A stretch of DNA of 64,000 nucleotides, taken from the NCBI RefSeq assembly GCF_025244745.1, contig NZ_CP104213.1, positions 1,390,001-1,454,000 on the forward strand, written 5' to 3'. The notes beneath the pieces are model-generated. The model was not told the DNA's origin. It did no database searches and saw only the letters and a list, made by a program, of their open reading frames with translations. Positions 56,618-64,000 of the stretch are shown here, piece by piece. Made by a program: the position numbers and the translations under genes. Source of the stretch: Deinococcus rubellus (GTDB taxonomy: Bacteria > Deinococcota > Deinococci > Deinococcales > Deinococcaceae). Position 1 is the first letter of the stretch. Every line of letters begins with the position of its first letter.

Positions 56618-57757
56618 ATGAACGATTCCTACCGTGAATGGCTGAGAAGCCTATTGGCCGTCGAGATGGGCGTGCGTGAAGCCGAGCAGATCATCGAGAG
56701 CGCGGTGGTCCGCCGGGGCTGGCCAGCCATTCGCCCGCTGGGGTCACGCGACGTGGTGGCCGTCTTGCAAGATGTGTACACCATCTTCCGCAACAACATG
56801 GGCGACGCCCGCGCAGACCGCTGGCTGGAAGGCGCGACCACTGCGCTGGCCTCTTTTGCCGAATCGACCCCCAGCCCCGCGCTGCCCAGCACCGGCACCA
56901 TCGCGCCTGCGCCGGGGCCAGTGCGCTGGGGTCGGCGTGCCCACGATCTGCCGCTGCTGCTGGCCCGTGCCCACGCCGAGATCGCCGCCCGCAGTCTGGA
57001 GGGCATCCGGGCCAATCCGGACCTCAAAAATCTGGAGCGCGCCGCCGAGTGGGACGTGCAGGCCACCCAGGCCGAGGTGCGGCGCTGGGAAACCGAGGAA
57101 CTGCTCAGCAACCTGCGCGCCGAGCACGCCCGCATCGAGGTGGCCGATCAGGTCCGCAGCGCCCGTGCCCAGGGCGAGGTGCTGCGCCTCACTGTCGAGG
57201 AGGTCGGCAGCGAGGCGCGGGCCGGGCACAAGGTGGGGCCGCGCCTCGCCCACAACAAGCTGATGCTCTCGCAGACCGCCGCCTTTCTGGACGCTTTCTC
57301 GCCCCTGGTCGATGAGACGGTGGCCGAGGACGATCCGCAGAGTTCTATCGTCAGTCTGGAAGCTTCACGCTTCGCGCTGGCGGTGCCGATGCACCCCAAC
57401 GTGCTGCGCGCCCGCCACCAGCTCAATTACGCCGAATGGCAGGCAGGCGACGCCAGCGATCCCAGGGTCCAGGGTGCCCGCGCCGCACTGGTTCAGGCCG
57501 AGGGCGAGGCCGCCGCCCAGATGGAACATACCCTGGGAGCTGCCCGCGTCCACCAGACCGCCTTTCAGCAGATGGCCCAGCGTTACCGCGACGCCAAGCT
57601 GGGTGAGGAGCAACTGCGCCGCTCGGGGGCCGACGCCCTGACCTTATCGCGCCACGCTTTCGACGCCGAGCAGGCCCGTCTGGCGGCCCGTGTGCAGGCC
57701 CACCGCCTCACCGAAGCGCTGCGGTTGCTGAGTGCCCTGACTGGCGACTCGGACTGA
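56618..57757 (+). CDS. Coiled-coil protein of unknown function
   Basis: 379 aa, no signal peptide or membrane span. The N-terminal ~75 residues form a compact helical domain (REWLRSLLAVEMGVREAEQIIESAVVRRGW, DVVAVLQDVYTIFRNNMG); a Pro/Ala linker (about 84-105) follows; the remaining ~270 residues are long Ala/Glu/Arg heptads, including WDVQATQAEVRRWETEELL and LAARVQAHRLTEALRLL. It looks like a structural or scaffold protein. Family not recognised; AGAAGGA before the ATG supports the start. Convergent with the small gene at 57778. Confidence 0.72.
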   Translation: MNDSYREWLRSLLAVEMGVREAEQIIESAVVRRGWPAIRPLGSRDVVAVLQDVYTIFRNNMGDARADRWLEGATTALASFAESTPSPALPSTGTIAPAPGPVRWGRRAHDLPLLLARAHAEIAARSLEGIRANPDLKNLERAAEWDVQATQAEVRRWETEELLSNLRAEHARIEVADQVRSARAQGEVLRLTVEEVGSEARAGHKVGPRLAHNKLMLSQTAAFLDAFSPLVDETVAEDDPQSSIVSLEASRFALAVPMHPNVLRARHQLNYAEWQAGDASDPRVQGARAALVQAEGEAAAQMEHTLGAARVHQTAFQQMAQRYRDAKLGEEQLRRSGADALTLSRHAFDAEQARLAARVQAHRLTEALRLLSALTGDSD

Positions 57758-57777
57758 CCCAGGAGGGCGCTCTCAGT

Positions 57778-58017
57778 TCACAGCTCGATATCGAAGACCG
57801 GCGGCGGCAGGGCTTCGCGGCGTACCCGGCTGGTATCGGACTTGGGCGGCGGCGAGGCGGGCGTGACGGCCAGCGGGCCGGGCGGCTTGGGCATGGCGGC
57901 GCGCAAAATGGCGTCCACCTCGGCAGAGCCGATCAGGCCCTTGTGCTGCAAGGTGCTGAGAATGCCCAGTGCCACCTTGCGGGTAAATTCGGCGTCCTGG
58001 GTTGGCGAGGAGGTCAT
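57778..58017 (-). CDS. Small protein of unknown function
   Basis: 79 aa. Residues 8-43 form a helix pair (TRKVALGILSTLQHKGLIGSAEVDAILRAAM) reminiscent of the SHOCT-like short C-terminal module (GLIGSAEVDAIL); the rest is Pro-rich and disordered. A GAGG just upstream of ATG 58017. Convergent with the coiled-coil gene, 20 bases apart. Confidence 0.6.
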   Translation of the reverse strand: MTSSPTQDAEFTRKVALGILSTLQHKGLIGSAEVDAILRAAMPKPPGPLAVTPASPPPKSDTSRVRREALPPPVFDIEL

Positions 58018-58096
58018 GGCCTCACGTTAGAGCATTTGTCGGTGGCTTGGGTGTGCTGGAAGCTGGCGCGGCTCTCTGCCCGAACCCCCGTCTGGT

Positions 58097-59542
58097 TTAG
58101 GGTCGTTGTGGCGAGCTGGTCTGGGTGTGCCGGGGCCGGGCGTGACCGCGTCCGCCACTTAGCAGGCCAGTCAGGGCGCTGGCGAGCAGGTGCGGGTCGT
58201 GGTGGGCCTGCTCGCCGATCAGCATCGGCGTGTGGCGCAGCCTGAGCTTGAGGGCAGCATCGAAGCTGTGCGGCGCGATCAGGCTGGCCCCGGCGGCGCG
58301 GTAGCGCTCCTGCACGGCGCTGGGCACTGCTGCGTCGTTGACCAGCACCACGTCCGGCACCCGTCCCAGGTGACGGTCGATCATCCGCACGTGGTCGTCC
58401 AGGGTCAGATCGTCGGTCTCGCCAGGTTCAGTCATGATGCTGGCCACGTACACCAGCGGCGCACCGGACGCCCGGATGGCCGCCTGAATGTCAGGCACCA
58501 GCAGCGCCGGAATGATCGACGTGAACAAGCTGCCCGGTCCCAGCACGATCAGCTCGGCGGCGGCGATGGCCGCAATCACCGCTGGAAGGGTTGGCGGCTG
58601 CGGCGGGTCGAGCCGCACCTCCTGAATGCCGATGACCCCCGCGCCCACGCCGCCTGCGCCGGCCAGGTGGCTCTCGCCGCGCACCTCCTGGCCGTTTTTG
58701 AGCTGCGCGATCAGGGTCACCGGCTGGGTGGTGGACGGATACACTGCCCCGCAGACATTGAGCACCTCGTGAATCTCTTGCATCGCGCCGCCCAGTCCGC
58801 CCTGCTCTTCAGACAGGGTCGCCAGCAGCAGGTTGCCGAAGGTGTGGCCCTCGAGCCCCTCGCCCCTGGCAAAGCGGTGTAGCAGCAGCCGGGCCAGCAC
58901 CGGGCTGTCAGACAGGGCCGCGTAGCAGTCAGTGAGGTCGCCGGGGGCGATCATCCCCAGCGCCTCGCGCAGCCGTCCGCTGCTGCCGCCGTCGTCGGCC
59001 ACCGTCACGATGGCGGTGAGGTTCGACGAGTAGCGCTTGAGGCCCGAGAGCACGTTCGACAGTCCGGTGCCGCCGCCCAGTGCCACGATCCTGGGGCCGC
59101 GCGCCAGGGTGGTGCGCGAGTAGATCACGTTGACCGCCTCGCTGGGGTCGGTGCCAATTGATCTGAGCACCGAGCGGTTGAGCATGGTCATGGAGGTGAG
59201 CGCGCCGATCAAGGCCAGCGCCATCACGACCACGCCGACCACCCACAGCGGCAGCACCTCGGGTTTGGTGAAGTTGTTGAGCCACAAGATCCAGGCGGTG
59301 GCGGTGAAGTGCAGCGGCCCGGTCCAGGTGAAGTGCAAAAAACCCACCGCGCCGACGAAGGTGCACACGCCGAACAGCACGAACCAGCGCTTGATGCCCA
59401 TGCCGGGCGTCAGCCAGCGCTTGGCCCGGCGGCCGTGGTTGGCCGACTTGAAATTGCTCAGCGTCCGCGACCAGCGCCCGGCCTGCTCGGCGGGGTTGGG
59501 AAAGGCGGGCGAGGCAGGCTTTTGGGTCTTTTGCACCGTCAT
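58097..59542 (-). CDS. yvcK: YvcK/CofD-like protein with N-terminal membrane anchor
   Basis: 481 aa. Residues about 45-125 contain three hydrophobic helices ([53 protein letters not shown]); from about 150 the YvcK/UPF0052 domain follows: [56 protein letters not shown] and [15 protein letters not shown]. YvcK proteins bind UDP-GlcNAc and link carbon supply to envelope synthesis. The start overlaps the rapZ stop (ATGA). The fused membrane part would place the sensor at the inner membrane. Confidence 0.9.
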   Translation of the reverse strand: MTVQKTQKPASPAFPNPAEQAGRWSRTLSNFKSANHGRRAKRWLTPGMGIKRWFVLFGVCTFVGAVGFLHFTWTGPLHFTATAWILWLNNFTKPEVLPLWVVGVVVMALALIGALTSMTMLNRSVLRSIGTDPSEAVNVIYSRTTLARGPRIVALGGGTGLSNVLSGLKRYSSNLTAIVTVADDGGSSGRLREALGMIAPGDLTDCYAALSDSPVLARLLLHRFARGEGLEGHTFGNLLLATLSEEQGGLGGAMQEIHEVLNVCGAVYPSTTQPVTLIAQLKNGQEVRGESHLAGAGGVGAGVIGIQEVRLDPPQPPTLPAVIAAIAAAELIVLGPGSLFTSIIPALLVPDIQAAIRASGAPLVYVASIMTEPGETDDLTLDDHVRMIDRHLGRVPDVVLVNDAAVPSAVQERYRAAGASLIAPHSFDAALKLRLRHTPMLIGEQAHHDPHLLASALTGLLSGGRGHARPRHTQTSSPQRP

Positions 59543-60384
59543 ATGCTCCCGGCATTGGGCAGATCGCGGTGGTCGATCACGCGGGCGCTGAGGTCCTGAA
59601 GATCGCGCTCCAGGCGCATGGCCACCGCCACGCTGCGGTGCTGCCCGCCGGTGCAGCCGATGGCCACGTTGTAGCTGTGGCGTCCGCTGTCGCGCGCGCG
59701 CTCGGCCACGTCGTGCAGAAAGCTGCGGGTGTGCTGATAAAACGCCTCGCTCTCGGGATTCTGGAAGACGTAGTCGGCCACCGCCTCGTCCAGCCCGGTG
59801 CGGGAGCGCAGGTCCAGGTCGTAGTAGGGATTGGGCAGGGTACGCATGTCCAGCACCAGGTCCACGTCGCGCGGCGGGGCATTCTTGAAGCCGAAGGTAA
59901 ACAGCCGCAGATCGAAACTGCTCGACACCCCCAGCCAGTCGAGCAGCCGCTTGCTGAGGTCGGCGGCGCTGAGCTGGGTGGTGTCGATGACGGTGTCGGC
60001 CAGTGCCCGCAGTGAGGCCAGTAGCTCGCGCTCGCGCCGGAAGTCGAGCATCAGGCTCGGGTCGCCCAGCGGGTGCTCGCGGCGGGTCAGGTTGTAGCGC
60101 TTGAGCAGCACCTCGGCCTCGGCTTCCAGAAACAGCACCCGCACGTCGCTGCGCTGGGCCTTGAGACGGGTCAGGCTGCTGCCCGCCGCCGCCAGGAAGT
60201 CGCGGGTACGGGCATCGGTGGTCACAGCGATGCGGTCAATGCTGCGCGCCTGCGCCAGATCGCCCAGTGCGTTCCAGAGTTCCGGCGGCAGGTTGTCGGT
60301 GGTGAAGTAATCGGTGTCTTCCAGCGTTCTGAGGGCAGTACTCTTGCCGCTGCCCGACAAACCGGAGATCACGATGAACGTCAT
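59539..60384 (-). CDS. rapZ: RapZ family nucleotide-binding protein
   Basis: 281 aa. P-loop GLSGSGKST (about 8-16), [17 protein letters not shown] loop, and the C-terminal domain [44 protein letters not shown]. In E. coli RapZ guides RNase E to GlmZ and senses glucosamine-6-phosphate; in other bacteria it is the RNA-independent partner of YvcK. First gene of rapZ-yvcK. Leaderless: TAGACT, 6 bases, ATG 60384. Confidence 0.94.
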   Translation of the reverse strand: MTFIVISGLSGSGKSTALRTLEDTDYFTTDNLPPELWNALGDLAQARSIDRIAVTTDARTRDFLAAAGSSLTRLKAQRSDVRVLFLEAEAEVLLKRYNLTRREHPLGDPSLMLDFRRERELLASLRALADTVIDTTQLSAADLSKRLLDWLGVSSSFDLRLFTFGFKNAPPRDVDLVLDMRTLPNPYYDLDLRSRTGLDEAVADYVFQNPESEAFYQHTRSFLHDVAERARDSGRHSYNVAIGCTGGQHRSVAVAMRLERDLQDLSARVIDHRDLPNAGSI

Positions 60385-60390
60385 AGCGTC

Positions 60391-60396
60391 AGTCTA
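60391..60396 (-). promoter_or_regulatory. -10 hexamer TAGACT, leaderless start of rapZ
   Basis: TAGACT on the minus strand, 6 bases, ATG 60384; same arrangement as at 17789. Confidence 0.55.
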
Positions 60397-60462
60397 AGGG
60401 CTGGAGTGTGCCCGCGTGCTTTGCCTCCGGGCGGCGCGGCGTGGCACGCTAGAGGGATGCTG

Positions 60463-61356
60463 ATGACTGAACTGCTGAACCTGCCCGCCTCCTACCAGGG
60501 GCCGACCCGCCCGCTGGCCGCGCCCTACGGTGTGCTGGGCGTCGGGGCCGGGGTACTGGCCGCCGCTTTGCTCGATACCCTCGTGGACCGCCGCCTGACC
60601 CGTGAGGGCACCCAACTTATTCTGGAAAGTGCCGACGCTGGCCCTGCCGCGCGCGACTACGCCGGACTGGCCGAGGTTAGCGGCGCGGCGGTGGTGCGGG
60701 CGGGCGTGCAGGCCGAGGGAATGTCCACCCGCGATCTCAATTTTCTGGCTCCGGCAGGCGTGGGGGCGACCTATCACCTGGCCCAGTTTGCCGCCTATGC
60801 CAGCAGCCACGCCGAGGAAGCCCAGCGGGCCGAGACGCTGCTGAGCGACCTCGCCGCCAAATGTGCCCCCGACATTGCTGACGGCAACCCCGCCCGCGAC
60901 CTGGCCTGGACCCTCTGGCAGCGCACGCCGCTGCTGCTGGCCGCCCCCGAGGACACCGCCCTGGTCCACATCTGGCAGCATCTGCTGGCCCGCGTGGGCA
61001 AGGTGTTGAGCATCGCCTTCGAACTGGAGCCGCTGTATCTGTTGACCGGAGCCTTCGAGGCCCAGCACGAGAAGGGCGACAGCAAGGTGGCGCTGATTTT
61101 GGGTGACGAGACGCCCGAACTGACCCTGGCCCGCGAGGTGCTCGAAACCCGCATCGACGAGGTGATACAGGTGCCGTTTCCGGACGGCGCGGACGGCTAC
61201 CCCGGCGCACTGGCACTGTGGTACTTCGGCGCGTGGGTGGCCGCTTACCTGGCCGAGCGGCAGGGCGTGAGCGCCGAGGACAGCCCGGCCCTGCGGGAAG
61301 TGCTGAAGGTGCTCAGCGGGGGAGAGGCGGCCCAGGAAAGCGGACTGGACGCCTGA
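60463..61356 (+). CDS. SIS-domain protein, phosphoglucose/phosphomannose-isomerase-like
   Basis: 297 aa. N-terminal sugar-isomerase fold with a Gly-rich loop (PYGVLGVGAGVLAAALLDTL) and a C-terminal bact-PGI-type half (LVHIWQHLLARVGKVLSIAFELEPLYLLTGAFEAQHEKGDSKVALIL, PGALALWYFGAWVAAYLAERQG). The sugar-phosphate Ser/Thr loop is poorly conserved, so it may be a sugar-phosphate sensor rather than an isomerase. ATG 60463 follows AGAGGG at 6 bases; ATG 60457 is two codons earlier. Divergent from rapZ-yvcK, suggesting a shared sugar-phosphate theme. Confidence 0.75.
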   Translation: MTELLNLPASYQGPTRPLAAPYGVLGVGAGVLAAALLDTLVDRRLTREGTQLILESADAGPAARDYAGLAEVSGAAVVRAGVQAEGMSTRDLNFLAPAGVGATYHLAQFAAYASSHAEEAQRAETLLSDLAAKCAPDIADGNPARDLAWTLWQRTPLLLAAPEDTALVHIWQHLLARVGKVLSIAFELEPLYLLTGAFEAQHEKGDSKVALILGDETPELTLAREVLETRIDEVIQVPFPDGADGYPGALALWYFGAWVAAYLAERQGVSAEDSPALREVLKVLSGGEAAQESGLDA

Positions 61357-61370
61357 GTCTGCCCGCTTTT

Positions 61371-61862
61371 CTACTGCCCAGTCGCCTGCTGCTCGCCCGG
61401 AAAGATCGCCACCCGCCCGATCATGTAGGCGCAGCCCCACAAGAAGAGCGTCACCACCGGCAGAAAGTACAGCCCCTTGCGGCGGTCGATCAGCTTTCCG
61501 GCGATCAGCACCTCGATGAAGTACAGGCTGGCCAGCGCGAAGATGGTGTACATCCAGTGCTCCAGGTTGCGCTTGGGATCGGGCAGAAAGCCGTAGCGGG
61601 TGACGGTCTTGCCCGCCTCGGCAACGGCGCTGGCGACCTTCAGGCCTGAAACGGCCAGCAGCACGCCGCTGAGGCCGTAGAGAAAGAAGATGGCCCAGCT
61701 CAGTCGGGTGAGCAGCACGAAGCCCCGGTCCACCACGCCGCGCAGGGCCGGAACAACGCTCCAGACGAGCAGAATGAGGCAGGCCAGCGTGAACAGATTG
61801 GGAAAGAGCTTGGCCAGCGAGGTGTTGAACGAAAAATCGTGCAGGGCGCGCAACAGGTCCAT
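61371..61862 (-). CDS. Four-helix membrane protein of unknown function
   Basis: 163 aa with four hydrophobic helices (FPNLFTLACLILLVWSVVPAL, GFVLLTRLSWAIFFLYGLSGVLL, WMYTIFALASLYFIEVLIAG, LYFLPVVTLFLWGCAYMIGRV) separated by short charged loops. Family not recognised. ATG 61862 lies 6 bases after TAGGCT and is preferred to the GTG two codons upstream. Convergent with the SIS gene (14 bases apart) and divergent from gyrB. Confidence 0.72.
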   Translation of the reverse strand: MDLLRALHDFSFNTSLAKLFPNLFTLACLILLVWSVVPALRGVVDRGFVLLTRLSWAIFFLYGLSGVLLAVSGLKVASAVAEAGKTVTRYGFLPDPKRNLEHWMYTIFALASLYFIEVLIAGKLIDRRKGLYFLPVVTLFLWGCAYMIGRVAIFPGEQQATGQ

Positions 61863-61868
61863 GTCCAC

Positions 61869-61874
61869 AGCCTA
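61869..61874 (-). promoter_or_regulatory. -10 hexamer TAGGCT, leaderless start at 61862
   Basis: TAGGCT on the minus strand, 6 bases, ATG 61862. Confidence 0.45.
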
Positions 61875-61984
61875 GAGCGAAATCGGCAGGGCAGATGCCG
61901 GATGCCACCCGAAAAGCCGCGCCCAGACGACAAAAAACGCTTTGTGAAACCGCCGTCAGGCTTTTCGCTCACAGCGTAATTTTC

Positions 61985-62013
61985 TTGACCAGAGTGTTGC
62001 GAGATGCTACACT
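61985..62013 (+). promoter_or_regulatory. Promoter of gyrB
   Basis: TTGACC (61985-61990), 17-bp spacer, TACACT (62008-62013): the best sigma-70-type match in the window. Predicted start near 62020, leader about 84 bases. Confidence 0.7.
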
Positions 62014-62088
62014 ATGGAGTCCACCAGAAGCGTGTCCAGTGGCGAGAAAGTTGCCGCACGCGATGTCTGCTCAAAGCTACGCCCATAA

Positions 62089-64000
<1,912 letters not shown>

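Overview
The window is a chromosomal segment of a high-GC Deinococcus-type bacterium. Four things point there. The genes most typical of the Deinococcus-Thermus lineage are present: LysY plus homoaconitase of LysW-dependent lysine synthesis, a membrane-anchored YvcK-like protein beside RapZ, and a SIS/PGI-like protein. Many start codons sit directly after a -10 hexamer (leaderless mRNAs). Repair genes (mutS, mutL, uvrA), gyrB and Mn/Fe superoxide dismutase are present. The rimP-nusA-ylxR-infB operon has the usual bacterial order. No rRNA, tRNA, CRISPR array or prophage was seen.

Layout. 1-9.2 kb (mostly minus): a BTAD/AAA-type regulator, an amidohydrolase, a frameshifted GNAT gene, a fresh IS66-family insertion (5147-6594, perfect 8-bp target duplication), two paralogous metallophosphoesterases and a TetR regulator. 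9.2-15.6 kb (plus): a CoA-ester catabolic cluster (CitE-like lyase, MaoC hydratase, acyl-CoA carboxylase beta subunit, acyl-CoA synthetase, acyl-CoA dehydrogenase) divergent from the TetR gene. 15.6-22.4 kb: small unknown proteins, a tandem GNAT, an RluA pseudouridine synthase, sodA, two exported proteins and a double-GAF GGDEF protein. 22.5-27.5 kb: mutS, a small exported protein, mutL, then rpmE. 27.6-30 kb: homoaconitase large subunit and LysY. 30.2-40.5 kb: DUF4388 protein, old-yellow-enzyme, MinC, S1-domain protein, an internally deleted IS66 relic (33487-34036), hydroxyacid-oxoacid transhydrogenase, haem-degrading monooxygenase-like protein, GNAT, etfBA, phospholipase A2-like lipoprotein, YkgJ-type Cys-cluster protein and a PNPOx-like protein. 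40.9-46.3 kb: infB-ylxR-nusA-rimP (minus), divergent from ispG. 46.3-64 kb: a gene broken by an 8-bp tandem duplication, DUF4259 protein, msrPQ, map, a membrane protein with uvrA, a P450, an RNA 2'-O-methyltransferase, a coiled-coil protein, yvcK-rapZ, a SIS protein, a small membrane protein and the 5' part of gyrB.

How the genes fit together. The CoA cluster would feed acyl-CoA dehydrogenase electrons into the ETF encoded at 36.4-38.1 kb. MsrP (periplasmic, Tat) and MsrQ (membrane haem subunit), SOD and perhaps the DUF4142 protein form an oxidative-stress theme. MutS/MutL/UvrA/GyrB are genome-maintenance genes. The most interesting sequence-level signals are a 36-bp perfect palindrome inside the IS66 transposase gene whose counterpart in the relic has been 'corrected' into longer arms with a frameshift, an 8-bp duplication that exactly explains a broken gene, a secreted-protein gene wedged between mutS and mutL, and a strong hairpin in the leader of the rimP-nusA-infB operon.
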